This document shows positions 24,501 to 37,108 of a stretch of 64,000 nt of DNA, piece by piece. Origin of the DNA: Corythucha ciliata. Taxonomy: Eukaryota; Arthropoda; Insecta; Hemiptera; Tingidae. Location of the stretch: contig CM075942.1 of assembly GCA_038030265.1 (NCBI GenBank), forward strand, positions 12,668,029 to 12,732,028. The letters run 5' to 3'. Positions within the stretch are counted from its first letter, which is position 1, and each line of letters starts with the position of its first letter. A program made the position numbers and the translations under genes. The notes under the pieces were generated by a model. It was not told the DNA's origin. It worked only from the letters and a program-made list of their open reading frames with translations, and did no database searches.

Positions 24501-26740
24501 GGCGAATAAGAAAGACTAGCGGGGGTGGAGAAGGAAAATAAAACACTCCGAGATCCCTTGGATGAAGCCGAAGAGGATTCTGCGGAGGGGGATAAGAGAG
24601 GGCCCGTGAGCTGTGTGTAATACGTCAAGCTCGCCCCGCACTGCCGCCTCCCTTACAACCGTGCTTGGAAGCGGCCGCCCCCATTGTGCCTCTTTATTGA
24701 TCTCCCCCTTCCTTTTACCGCCCCCACTTTTTTCTTCTTTTTTTTCCCTCAAAAGTATGCCTTCCAGCCTCTACAACACTGTGGAAACATTCTTTTTAGG
24801 GTTAAATCTTTCACAATGTTCCACGAATCTTGTGACTGGGCACAAAAGGCGAAAAAGGGCTTGTTGGGTTAACGTTCGTGACCAATTAGCCTTTTTGAGT
24901 CTATTCAAGTGCTGATCGTGAGAGGGAGAGGTGTTGCAACTAATTAAAAAGCTACTAGTGAATCGATTTTTTTTTCTCGAATTAGGACATCGTCATGACT
25001 AAACATTCCTGTGTTCTGAGCAGGAACTTGAGTTATGCTCGTCTCCCTAGAGATGAGATTGCGGCAGATTGGTTGGTTGGTTAGTCAGATAGTTCATGTC
25101 CAAAGCTATGGAGACGCTGATAGCTGGTTACTGGGCCAGTACTTGCGTCCTGTCATCGCTATTTTCATGTCTACGCCACCTTTTTGTACCTCATTTGGCG
25201 GTGTTTCACCCTCACGGACACGATTAACGTGGTAAGGAACAGTAATGGTGCAGTGGCTTGGAAACGGTGTCTTAAAGAAAGAAAAGGAGTTCAAAATCGA
25301 GCAAGATGTAATTATTTGGGTGTACCTATAGGATTGAATGGACGTGGTACAGCCCTCAAATTGAGTCGTGTGAGAATCACTGTCGCACTTCTCGAACTTA
25401 TGCCAAACGCGATAATTTTCACGTCTTGTGGTGTTGATCACATCAGAGAAAGGCGCCCAATCCGTTCAGTGCGTGGCCAAAACGTCAGTTTCAGCGGTAA
25501 CTTATTTTATTGAAAAGAGGTGGAGTTCATGGGGCTACCTCCCTCTTTCCTCATCACGTCAGTATTTGCCGTTTTCACTTGGAACGTGATGGTTATAGTG
25601 TTTGGAAACACAAGCCAAAATCACGAATTAACCCTAGAAAGTAGTTTTAAATCGTTTTGGATAATATTACACTCAGTTAAGGTTAGTTGATTGAGGCGGG
25701 GTTCATGGGAGGATTGATTAGAAGCGCGTGCGCTAAATGCAGTGTTCCTCCCAAGTGCTAGAGCCCTGCCCAATGGGTTTCATGAACGAGACATAGCTGC
25801 TGGTCGTAGTTGTAGGTTACTTCACGCTAGCTATCATTACCTAAAGTAATAAAAACGCTCATATTAAGTGATAGATGAACGATAAATAAAGAAGAATCCC
25901 TGGGCCAATCAAAAGTGGCAATCCTTGAGGCCAGCCATTGTCAGTGCGCGGCCATTGGTGATGCGCGCGCTTTTTTCCATCCCTTTATCACACGCCCATG
26001 ATAGTCAATTTCGTCCTGGCTGCCTCTAGTTACTGTCGAGTGTCTATTAACGCTGATGGACACATTTGAGTCAATATACCAACTACATTTTACGGCTGAT
26101 TAGTAGGTACTTTGTGCCCTTGTGGTGTACTACGGCCGACTTAGCTATCTATTGGAAAAAATCGTATTTCAGAGCTTCAAAAACAATCAATTTAACCTCT
26201 TTTTCCCGTGTAAAGGCCAAGGCCACGGTCATATGTTCTGGCAGCCTTGAATGACAGTGGCGGAACAACCACCTATCAGGCTACCCTGGCTGGAATTCTC
26301 AACGAGTTCCCTTATAGTTTTTAATCTCTAAAGCCTATATTTTGGGTTAACAGACCATTTATGAACAGCATGCGGCGCATGGTAGACCCAAGAAATACAC
26401 CCACACAAAAAAAAAAATGAAAAATAAAAAAAATACACTCTGGGATAAACTTTTCAGTTATTTAAGGAGTCAGGACATTCGTTTTTTGGTGAAAATTGGC
26501 GAATGAAAACAAGGTTTTGCACTGAGAAACTCCGTTTCCATAAAGAGCGGACAAGTTTAGAGATCAACGCACCATTTCTTGCGGAAAAAATTGTTCCAGA
26601 TTGAGAAGAAGTACTTCAGTTTTATTCGCTAACCTCCAAGGCGAAGTGTGAAGACGCTTTGGTGTGGTTCATGCCACACAGTACAGCTAAACGTTCGTTC
26701 ACGTTCGTGGCTTCAAGCGCTGTAGGCATTTTGGCGTTTA
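21560..26740. other. Spacer without supported genes
   Basis: About 5.2 kb with no identified gene. It has a GAAA microsatellite (about 23,483-23,500), a poly-A run (23,624-23,641), a poly-G run near 23,848, and long purine- or pyrimidine-biased stretches at 24,300-24,750 that create low-complexity frames. A 25,980-26,110 segment resembles 28,400-28,530 on the far side of the next satellite block. Confidence 0.5.
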
Positions 26741-28210
26741 TTCTTAAGCCTTTCAAGATTCATGAACAGCGCAACAGCGCTTTTCTCCGTGAATTAGCAT
26801 TTTTTCACCAATTTAAGCCGAGAACAATCGCTCCTTCTCCATTTTAGCCACAAATTAGCACTTTTTCCTGTCCTTGGCCGCAAATTAGTGCTGTTTCACA
26901 CTTTTAGCCATGAATTAGCGCATTCCTCTCAACACTTGACCCGCGGACATGATCCACGGAAAGCACACAAGCACAAATTAGCATTTTTTATCATTTTTCC
27001 TCGTAAAAGGTCCTCCGCAAACCACGAATTATCGCGTTTTCACCAGTTTGTCCCAGAAGTTGCTTCGAGAAACCATTAAATGAAGCAATTTTTCATATTA
27101 TAGCAACGAATGAGCGTTTTGTTCTAAATTTTAGCCACCAACGATTAGTGATATTTCTCAATTTCAGAATTGAATTGTAGTTCGCTGGATAAACGAATAA
27201 CGATTTGTTTTTCGTTTTAGCACCGGACAAAAATTAGCGCATTCTGTCAATTTTATCCATGAATGGGCGTTTTTCATTAGCTTTTGCTGCAAACATGCCC
27301 CAAGAACAGCACAATAGCGTTTTTGCACAAAAGCTGTAGGCGCAAACCTCAAAAAACTATGAATTACCCAATTATAACCGCGAATTACCGATTTTTGTCA
27401 ATTTCAGCGACAAATAATGTAGGCTTTTCCTCAATTTTCACCTGCTAATCAGTACTTTTTCTCGATTTAAGCCGTAAATTGGCTATTTTTCTCGATTTCA
27501 ACACTGAATCGCAGTTTCTTTCATTTCTAGTAGCAAATTATATTGTTTTCAAGCTCAGCTATTCAAAAGCCCCGCAAATAGCGCTTTTTCTCAATTTTTA
27601 CCGTACAAATTACCGATTTTTCTCAATTTCAGCCACAATAATGAGAGCTTTGCCTCAATTCTTAAACGCTAATAACCACTTCTTCTCAAATTTAGCAATA
27701 AATCGGCGCTGTTTCTCAATTTAAACCATGAATCCGTGGATTCTTTCATATTTAGCAACGAATCAGCATTTTGTTCTCAAACTTAGCCGTGAAAGAGCCC
27801 TTAAAAGCCATGGACTATTACTTTTTCTTAATTTTAATTGTAAATTTTGTTGAGTTTTCTCAAATTCAGCGACAAAAAATAACAGTTTTTTCTCAATTTT
27901 TCTTTATATTAGCCCCTAATTAGCAATTTTTATGGATTTTAGCAGCAAATTTAACACTTTTTCTCAATTTTAACATTGAATTAGTGTTTTTATTTCATTT
28001 TTAGCAGCGAATTAGCATTTATTTAAAACTTAGCTGTAGAAGGGCCCCTAAAAACAATAAATCAGCGCTTTTTCTCAATTTTAACCGCGAATTGCCGGTT
28101 TTTCGCAATTTCTACCACGAATCAGAAAGTTTTTTTTTTTTCTTCCATTTTTAGCAGCAAATTAGCATTTTTGCTCTCAATTTTAGCCGCAAATTAATGG
28201 TTTGAAAAAA
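26740..28210 (-). repeat. Satellite family C, minus orientation
   Basis: Units read TTTTTCTCAATTTTAGCC then GCGAATTAGCGC on the plus strand, about 30 bases each. Runs such as TTTTTCTCAATTTCAGCC (27,617), TTTAGCAGCGAATTAGC (28,001) and TTTTAACCGCGAATT (28,079) show the unit well. No insert is seen. Confidence 0.85.
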
Positions 28211-31200
28211 ATCGGATTCCGAATTTAAGGAAAATTGGCCAATATTTAAAAATTTAAAAACCTCGTATCTATTTAGGAAAAGTGGGGAGCCCAATAATAA
28301 ACGGTTTTTCGATCAGACGAGTTCTTTGAAGAGGTTCCTAGTCTTGTTGAGTCCTAGTCTTGTTGCTGTGTGTAGTTGACACACTCAAAAGTAGCACTGG
28401 ACGCCTGTTTCCGTCTCTTCATGTCGCCCATGATGGCCAATTTTGCTCCTATTATATATTTCACTTCCTCCCTATTTAGTCGCGTCATTGTGGAGTGTCG
28501 TCTGACGTTTAGTGTACACGATTTAGTTTAGCAACTATTTTGCAGTTTATTAAGGCCAAACATTCGTGTTTTAGTGTTTAAAAAACGCATAATTAAACTA
28601 ATTTGTCCATACCATGTATAGACACGGCCTTCTTTTTTCATTGCGATTGTTATACGGACCTTCGCGAGCTTTCAGTCTCCTCCGTACCACTCTAATGAAG
28701 AGGGCAGCTTCATGTGGAAGTGGGAGGGACAAAGAGTCACGACCGCATTGATTAACCGAATGAGATAGCGTATATATAGCTAAAAGGAAAAAATGAACTA
28801 AATGACCCGAGTATCAGGCGAGAAGGATTTGAATCGAATCCAAGGTATAATCAAGAGAATTATGAATAAAAAATCTGAGGAAGAGGACAAATTGCCTATG
28901 GGGGGAGCCGCCCTGTGGACCTAAACTATAATGATACGAGTTTAATTCCTTCCCCCCTCTCATAAATGCTCAATTTTCGGAAGGAAAAGGCCCCACAACA
29001 AGGCTCAAAATGTAAATTACGGAAATTTAAAAAGGGAAGCTCGCCCACTGGGGCATTGGGGCAGTAGATGGGTCACACTTCACACATAATATTGCCGGGC
29101 CCAGCGTTTTATACACCGTCGCCGCCGTTATAAAGAGAAGAAGGGGTTTCCCCTTTTTTAAACTTTTTTTTTTTAATTCCCCTTTGTGTGTTGGAAGACT
29201 CACAACTCACTCCCCCCCCCCAATTCCTTCTATCCGCATTCACTCACACATACAAGTCATTTCAATTAGTTGTGTTTTCGTTTTATCAAGACTCGGCATC
29301 ATGGGGATAGGAGCATCTTTTAATGGAAATCTCATAATTTATTTGATGACGACTGTGATGGTGATTGGTAGAGTGGGGTGGCTGGGTGGGGTCCTAATTC
29401 TCTATAAATAATTATAGTACTCTGAAACCAAATTCTTGTTTTCCTTCAGGGGCCAAAAACACCGCTAATTTTATTTTAAACTCCGCTGAGACCCGGACGA
29501 GGATTTTTCAATGTATCAAGCACCTGTCCCTCTCCTGTCCTCTATATGGGAGGCGTGCGAGCTGGGTTTGTTGGTGGAGGAGAGAAGCCTAAACCGTCAC
29601 CATTAACACCCCCGTAAATGTTTAAAAAACTCTACTTTTTTTGGAAACAATAAATAACACCTCTCCCTCTCTCCTTGCATACACTTCCTGACCAAAAAAA
29701 CCTCATCCTTCTCATCCCCCTACCACCACGGCGTTCGGTTTGGCACGCCACATGGCTAAATGGTGGTAGTGGTGGGGTGAGGGGCTTCGGTCCTCCTTTA
29801 TAACTTATCCCCAAGTGGAGCGTTTTTCTTTTGAGAATAAATTGAACCTATAAATTACCAGCGTGTTTGTAAACAGTTTCTTTTTTCGTTTTAAGGTTTC
29901 ACCCCCTGAAGAAGTGAAAAACGGGGTGGGGGGGGGTTGAGGTGGTTCTCGAAGGTTTTTTTTTTTTCTTTAATTATCAGATTTTCGGTAGGGTTCGCAC
30001 TTTATAATTGGTTTTGGGCACTATCTTTTTCGAAAGAGAGAGAGAGAGAGAATCAGGTCCGTCCATTAAAGTTGTGGACCGCATTAAAATCGCCCGGGCT
30101 CTGCGGCGAAGGGATTTCAAAATGTGTTCGCGTTATCTTTTGAGCCGACTAGCCGGCCCCCTGGAAGACGTTTTATCTTCCCTCCTCCGGTCGACCATCC
30201 TCCCAGCAATCCAAAAAGGAAGGCCTTAAAGGATTGAAGAAGAGGAATTATATAAAGAGGAGAAGCTCGCCTTCAACTCTTGAGAGCGTTTTTCGTTCGA
30301 GACTTTTACAAGTGCTGGATTTCTTTTTTTTTTTTATTTAACCCCACAACAGTTGCCTCACATTAATCAATGTACGCACGCATCCTGTTCTCTTACTATA
30401 TACCTTCAGGGGTTCCACTGACACCGCACAACTCTTGTAATTCACTCTCTCTATCTCTATTTTCTTCGTCATAGTTTAAAGCCACAGCATCGACGTCGTC
30501 GTTATAGTTGTCTGGAAAAAGTTTTTATTACATCCAATGAATTTCGGCTAGATTTGTCCCTGCTAAGACTAAATTTGTCAAAAAAAAAACGCCAACAAAC
30601 ACTTTCGTCCTTATCCTTTTAAACCATCTCTTTAGTTTTATGGTTGTACCAGCCGAAAAAGCTCCTGTTCTGACAACGGTCGTAAAAGTCTAATAATATG
30701 GACACTTAACACAGTTTTATAGGATTTTAAGAGCCACTTTCTTTATATTTTTTTGATGGGAGATTAAATTATACGGTCTGTCGAGATGGAAATAATAAGA
30801 AAAGAGTGAGAGAGTGTGATATTGAAGTTTTTAACGAGATCGCCTTGAAAGGAGTTTGATTTGTTTGGAGGCATTGATTCAATTAAGGTGAAAAATGTAA
30901 CGCTCAATTTGCATTAACACGCTATAAATTAACAATTAAAAGACGTATTGTGTAAGAATCATTCGAGGCTATAAATTCAACATCTGCCTACCTATCTAAT
31001 CTAGCACAGAACCTCATACATAAATCATGGGCGTTTGATTTTCAATTTGAAGCTTCCCTCCGTATAAATGCTGGCCCTGGGAGCCTGAAGGAAACATGTG
31101 ACAGAGGGTCAAGCCCTCTGATCCTTGAGTGACGTTTTCCCCGAAAATCCTTCCCCCACTGTTCGTTTGGATAGAAATGTAGCTTGAAATGACAGAGTAG

Positions 31201-32400
31201 TCTCCTCCATAGCGTTAGTACAGGAAAAAAAAAAAAAAGGTTTTAAAGAACTGGCCAACAGGGGGACGACACGCAACCTTAACCCCAAACAGGGCTCTCC
31301 GATGGTTTATGGCCGAGCCTGCATAACGACCTCTTATACAACCGGGTCTCTCTCCTCCCTGGGTTTGAGCATACGAGAAACACTGACGTGGTAGTGGCGG
31401 TGGGGGGGGGGGCTGAGGTGGTTGGTTGGAGTGGAACTGGTGGGTTCTGGTCGCGCGGTTGGGGGGGGGGGGCTTGATTTATTCCTTCTAAATCCGTCCC
31501 CCTCTCCGTCCACCCCTACAAACACCACAATCCTCTCGACCCAGTGTTTCTTTTATTTTTAAAAGCAACAACAAAAAAAAAAAAGTTCTCAAGGAAACAC
31601 AAGAAAATTTTCTTGGTCTCGCGTCTCACCTTGCTCGCAATGAAGCCCACCCCCTCACTTAAAAATTCATCCGGTGTATCTTATTCGTCGCCAATGACTT
31701 AATGGAGTCACAAACTCTTCCAAGTTTGTTATTTTCTCACGACTTATACCCGAATTGAGCGCCATACCATCAGAAATGAACGTACGAGAGGTTGACAGAA
31801 TCTCGTTACCGCGCGTTCAATCATTTACGACGTGAGCGGGGATAAAAGTTAGTATACTAAGCGATAAATTCGAGAGTAGCCACCCCTCACCCCTCGCCAT
31901 CTTATTTTCCGGTACACAAAAAATAAATAAGTTCATTCTTTGAGAGGGAAATAAGACGAAGAAGAAGAATGGAGCGCGACTTGTGACTGTGAGTAGGCGG
32001 AGATAGATAGTGTTTGGAATAAATCTTCAAGAAGAGAGAGAGAGTGAGAGGGAAAAAAAGAGGGTTTTTATCAGCATGAGATGAGGCTGAAGTGAGAGGT
32101 TCCCCCCTCCTCTCTTCACCATCACATCAGGCCCTTTTCACAAGGTTTTTGAAAAGCATCCCAAAAAAAGCCATCTTCAAAAGGCGGGGGAACCACGGCG
32201 TGGAAGTTTCTTATCTTTCTGGGTATAGAGTGAATTCCTCCTGTTTGAGACGTGGGAATGCAATGGTGAGGTTTTGTGGGAAGCGGGGGGGTCGAGGAAG
32301 GTATGATGTACGCCATGCCGAAAAATAGAGGGAAAAATTCGTTTCAAAAAATTATTACATCATTTTTTCGATCCGAGTATACTAGAGGCGAGGAACAGGC
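28210..32400. other. Spacer without supported genes
   Basis: No coding exon, RNA gene or element is recognised. The segment contains GA tracts (30,034-30,050, 32,034-32,050), G-runs of about 11 and 12 (31,402-31,412 and 31,461-31,472) and several poly-A runs. Confidence 0.5.
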
Positions 32401-33460
32401 GATTCAGTTTGAGGAATCTTAGAGGTTTCGCCGAGCAAAATGCGATTTTACGGAAAACCCCAAGTTCACGGGGCTTAGTTGTTGAGAAACACCGCCACAA
32501 AATTAATTTCATGGGTTTAGTCAATGTAAAACCCCTGAATTTGTCGTATTTATCTCTTTAAAAAGTCAAGTTTGCAGCTTCGGGTTACAAAAATCAATTT
32601 TTTGTGGTTTTCGCACCTTCGAAAAACCAATTTCCCGAACCCCTGGTCCTTTAAAATTCAGAGATCGCCGATTTGGCTCTTCCATAAACCAATTACGCGC
32701 CTTTGACTCTTCAAAAAGCCAGTTTTTTTTCGGGTTTGGCCCTTCAAAACAAACAAATTTCAGTCAATTTCACAGGTTTGACTTTGAATAGAGCTAAAAT
32801 TACACGTTTTTGGCCCTTTAAACCCAATTTCGTGAGGATGAGCAGCTGAAAAACGAATTTCGCGGGGTTTTCTCTTAAAAATGCATATGACACTCTCAAA
32901 AGTTCAGTTTTGTTTAAAATAACGATTTCACGGGGTTTAGCTATATTTAAAAAGCAAACTTCATGACTGGTTCTTCAAAAAATAAAAATCGCGGGATTGA
33001 CTCACTAAAAAAAACATTTCCGCAGGTTTGACTTTGCAAAAAAATCAATTTCACCTGTTTTGGCTCACTCGAAACCATTTTCAGGCGTTTTTGCTCATCG
33101 TAAAAACAAATTTCACGTGTTTGACTGCAAAATTCGTGGGGTTTACTCATCCAAAAAACTATTTTGCTGATTTATCTCTTGAAAAAAAACAAAAAAAACG
33201 ACGTTGTTGAGGATTCAGTCACGATTAAAACAATTTCACCGGTTTGGTACTTGGAAACCCCATTTTTGCGGGATTCAGTCACTGATAAAACTAATTTCTG
33301 GGGTGATTAGTCACTCAAAATGTAAATATTTTCTAGGGTTTAGTCATTGAAAAGTATAATTTCACGTTTTTAGCTCTTTAAAAATCAATTTTGAGGGTTT
33401 GGATAGCTTTAAATCAATTTTTTGGTGTTTCCTCGTTCAAGAATTCAATTTTGCAGAGCC
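32400..33460 (+). repeat. Satellite family A, largest block
   Basis: About 35 units of the A type at about 30-base spacing, for example CAATTACGCGCCTTTGACTC and CTTCAAAAAGC near 32,690. The array is interrupted at 33,461 by a SINE and resumes at 33,674. Confidence 0.8.
33447..33460 (+). repeat. Left target-site duplication of the SINE
   Basis: AATTTTGCAGAGCC immediately precedes the SINE; AATTTTGCGAGCC immediately follows its tail at 33,674-33,686. The copies differ by one inserted base. Both lie in satellite A sequence, so part of the match could come from the satellite itself, but the position at both ends of the element favours a target-site duplication. Confidence 0.6.
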
Positions 33461-33673
33461 GGTGTGTCCAGGGGGACGGGGCTATATAGGGTATTGCGCT
33501 ACGGGTTCGATTCCCGCGCTTGTCAACTGGCCTCTGGGTTTTTGAGGTCCTAACCCTTCGGGGTAGGTAAGGCGCCAGGCAAAATGGCGAAAGCCTCCGC
33601 CTGGGTCTCCCCCATCCCCGGAACACCACAAGGCACTAAATTCTCTGAAAAAAAATAAAAAATAAAAAAAATA
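33461..33673 (+). mobile_element. tRNA-derived SINE with A-rich tail
   Basis: The element starts with a tRNA-like promoter: a degenerate A box around 33,466-33,477 (GTCCAGGGGGAC) and a clear B box GGTTCGATTCC at 33,504-33,514. A unique body of about 130 bases follows, with an AAGGCGCCAGGC phrase near 33,569. It ends in an A-rich tail with interspersed T, and near-identical 13-14 base direct repeats flank it. The promoter type is that of RNA polymerase III. The body was not matched to a named SINE family. It sits inside a satellite A unit, so it inserted after the array formed. Confidence 0.75.
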
Positions 33674-33756
33674 AATTTTGCGAGCCTGCGCCTCATTAAG
33701 TAAAACAATTTTTGCGGGTTTTAGTCCTATACAAAAACCAATCTTGTTATATTCGC
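33674..33756 (+). repeat. Satellite family A continues after SINE
   Basis: About two to three A units (TTTTGCGAGCCTGCGCC, AATTTTTGCGGGTTTTAG) remain between the SINE tail and the next TIR element. Confidence 0.65.
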
Positions 33757-34277
33757 AATGAGGAAGTTTCACATTTTCCAAAAATATTTTTTTTCGATGA
33801 GGCATATCAATCCTTCCTCGTAAATAAATAAATAAAAATTTAAAACCCTTCACCCCTTCAGAAATATTTTTTATTTATAAACAAAAGTTGGCATTTTTGA
33901 AATCCCGCCAAAACGAACATTTTCCGCAACGTAATATCCCATGTATTCTCTATGTCCTTTTCATGCCTTTAAATAGCTCATCTGTTTATCCTCCATTATT
34001 TTATTATAGGAGAGCTCTTGTAGAAAGTAAGGCAAAGAAACACAACAAACCGCTCTCCGACAACTACGTTACAGGCGAATTTTTTTTCGGAAGGCGCATA
34101 TGACGCAAACATGCTACAGCTGGCTTGTTTGAAATGACCTAAAACTTCAAAAATCGCGTATTTATTAACTGTTGGATTATTTTACGAACGGATCACGATT
34201 TATGCTCTATTTTAGCATAAATAAACATTAAAAAATAGATTTATGAATAAGTTCTGACCCATGAAACTTCCTCATTG
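33756..34277. mobile_element. 522-bp non-autonomous TIR element
   Basis: The 16-base sequence CAATGAGGAAGTTTCA at 33,756-33,771 is matched by its perfect reverse complement at 34,262-34,277. The 490 bases between are AT-rich, hold no transposase-like frame, and differ from the satellite. Perfect short TIRs with a non-coding interior fit a non-autonomous DNA transposon, although no clear target-site duplication is seen and the superfamily was not determined. Confidence 0.65.
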
Positions 34278-34464
34278 TTTGTTCCTTTGAGAGGTAATGC
34301 GATCGCTATGACTCAGCACTTTTTTTTTTGTGACTGCGGCATTGGAGCAGCGTGATGATGGCAGGCTTGCTCCAGGAATTCTGGTATTTGGGATTTCTGG
34401 TACGATGATGAGGCATAGGCCTGTGGTATAAGTCCCGGAAACAAGATAGGTACAGGCTAAATAC

Positions 34465-34609
34465 GATAGCGTTTCCCATTTCCACAAAATTGTACAACGC
34501 GACAGTTAATTTCCACCCGTCTTCTCCAGTAACATGTGATTTAATTAAGAGTGGACGGGTGGAAATGAACAGCCCAAATGCAAAATTTTGGGCGAATGGG
34601 AAACGCTAT
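34465..34609. mobile_element. Fold-back (MITE-like) element
   Basis: Perfect inverted repeats ATAGCGTTTCCCATT (34,465-34,479 against 34,595-34,609) and TTTCCACCCGTC (34,510-34,521 against 34,554-34,565) are nested, so the 145 bases can form one long imperfect hairpin. No coding sequence is present. It lies about 190 bases beyond the 522-bp TIR element and shares no terminal sequence with it. Confidence 0.7.
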
Positions 34610-34800
34610 TATAATGGAGAGTGCGTTTTTAAACCACATCTGTTTTAAAAAACGCAGTATAGGCCAAAAAGTCATTATCCCTTAACTCCCCCCCCCCCTC
34701 CAAGCATACGCACACTACTCACGTTGAATTCAGACCCATAACTCCCGCCAAAAGCAATCGTTTTTAGCCCCCTATAGCACTCCGTTAGAACTGCGACACA

Positions 34801-34822
34801 GTCGTCGTCGTCGTCGTCGTCG
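34801..34822 (+). repeat. (GTC)7 microsatellite
   Basis: Seven uninterrupted GTC repeats plus one base. Read on the minus strand in one frame it encodes a run of aspartates within an otherwise unremarkable short frame. Confidence 0.95.
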
Positions 34823-37108
34823 CCGGCACGAAATTGAAAATAACTTCGTGACTTCCGCCCTCCCACCCCCACCATGAACAGACCCTCCTCCCCACCGGTA
34901 GAACACGTTTTAAACGTTAATTAGAGCTTGAAGAGTGATCGAGCCCCCCCCCCCCCGCGCACTGCTTGCTCTGGTGTACCTGTAGTACTGACTATGAAAG
35001 TGTGTGGTTGGCGGGGGTGGAGGCAAGGGGGCGAAGTTCAGAATAATAGAGTGCGCCTCACTTAAAGCTTCTATCATCATTAAACAAAGCTTATAGGTAA
35101 ATATTTATAGGTAGCAAACTCAACTTAACGCCCTGTTTTGATCACCAATAACTATAGGGGAGATTGCTATCGATTTTTAAAAACTTATTTAGGAAAAAAT
35201 TCAACCATTATTTCTCTCCCACTGTACCGTTTTTAACTAATTTATTCCCTTTAATGACGTTTCCCTCTGTGTAATTCGAGAGATTATCGAAAGAACGCTA
35301 AACTTTACGAGGCTGATTATTATAGGAACGTATGTACAGTGGGGTCTGCTATTTTGCACAGTTAAAAAGCGTGGATTGTACAGACGGACGCAGGAGGGAG
35401 ACAGAAGAGAAATGTTAATTCGCTCACCTCGTAAAGTCTGAAGTTCGACTGCCATTAAGGGGAAAGGGTGTAGTGTTCATTAGGGTGGAAAAAAAAAATT
35501 TACTTACTACGATGGGATTGTTTTCCCGCTCTTTTTTTTTGTATCGGACATAGCACTACACGATCTCACTCAGTATACTGTCGCCTGTAAAGTGACTAAG
35601 GAGCAGAAAAAAAAGAGCGAGTGTTTTACTAAGGGGTTTTACCTATTTGACCTGGTGAGAAAAAAACACGTTAAAAAAATAACGAAAAAAAAAAAAGTCG
35701 GACCCAAACTTTCTAATTTTATTCATTGTAACGTTGGCCGTACCTGATGACCCGAACTTGTGAACAATCTTTGTAAAAAAAGAAAAAATGATTGGAATAT
35801 CCTGAATGACAAAATAAATGTAAAACGGAAAGAAATAACGAATTGGATTTGCAGAAATATGATCAGATTTTTACTGGTTTTGTGCGTTCATCGGAATGAA
35901 TTGTTACCCCCCTCTTCCTAAGCCTACCCACTCACACAAGTACATCAGTCGTTTTTCACTGGACTACCAAATCCCTATGGGGCGGTATGTATTGTGCTGG
36001 TGGTGGGAGGGGGGCAGGAAAGGATCAATAACAAAAAAAAAAAATAAAACTTTTATATAAAAACCTTCCTCTATACCTCGGACTTGTAGGAAACCCTTTT
36101 TTCACGCCCCCCCCCCACCGCCTTAACAATCGGTTTCTCACCTTTTTTTTTTTTTATTATTCGAGTACACAGCCTTTTTGTGAGTGTGCTCGTCGGGGTG
36201 AAGGGATTGGTTGTGGGAGGGTTGTTACCATCCTCGCGGACTGTGGAAAACTCAAAGAACAGCTCTTTTGTTTGATTTCGAACAAAAGAGCTTCAAAAAA
36301 ACATATTTTGACTCGGGTTTCCTTTTAAAAATCTCTCTCCTGGTGGTTTGCACGGGAGGGGGGGGTTGGTTTAAAGGTTTTTAAACGTTATGTGGGGTGG
36401 AAATCGAGCGAAACGGTTATTTATACATAAAACAACCCGAAAAATATAGTTTTTCTCGCGGACAATGTGTTTCTTCCATACAAAGGTGGTCCCAACTGTA
36501 CTGATGACGTTGGCGCGACGCTCCATTCTGGAGGATTTATTTACATTTTTTTTTTTTTTTAAAGGAAGTTTCTTTCACGACTCCGTTATTTCAATATGGA
36601 GGGGGCTGGGAGAAGATTATATTTTAAAACTAAAAATAAACGTCAAATCTTGGAGAGACCCAGAGAGAGAGAGAGAGAAAAAAAAAATGACCCTCTTTGA
36701 AACGTCTCTCGTTTTTCTTTATCGATCCATCAAACCGTGTTCTCTTAAAAACGGGTGGAGGGTTTTCCTCGGCCCAGATGAGCGCTTCCTATCGGTTGAA
36801 AATCTCAGTCGTTTCAGTAAAAAAAAAAGGTAATTTCATTATTAATTAGTTTTATGATTTTGTGACTGCATTGCTTTTTTTTTTCTCAAAAAGTGTCAAT
36901 TTAATCTTAATAATTGTATATAAGCACAAAACACGCCACACAAACAAATTAAAAAAAGATTGCTAGTGAAGAAACTACTGAATACCACTCGTTTAATGTT
37001 TAATTTCGTATAATTTATTAACGTTTCTACTTGAAAACAAAACAAAACCTAACCGGCTGATAACTTTCACCTGAATAGGTAGTGTATTATCTTTTCAATA
37101 AAACTTAC

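Noticed and set aside
24178..24752. Hydrophobic-looking minus frames resembling membrane proteins
   Set aside because: The underlying DNA is a long purine-biased tract, which alone explains the Phe/Pro/Ser/Leu composition.
33461..33530. Functional tRNA gene
   Set aside because: The A box is degenerate, no cloverleaf can be completed, and the sequence continues into a SINE body with an A-rich tail.
34675..34875. Minus frame with a run of aspartates
   Set aside because: The run is the GTC microsatellite and the rest is glycine-rich translation of C-runs.
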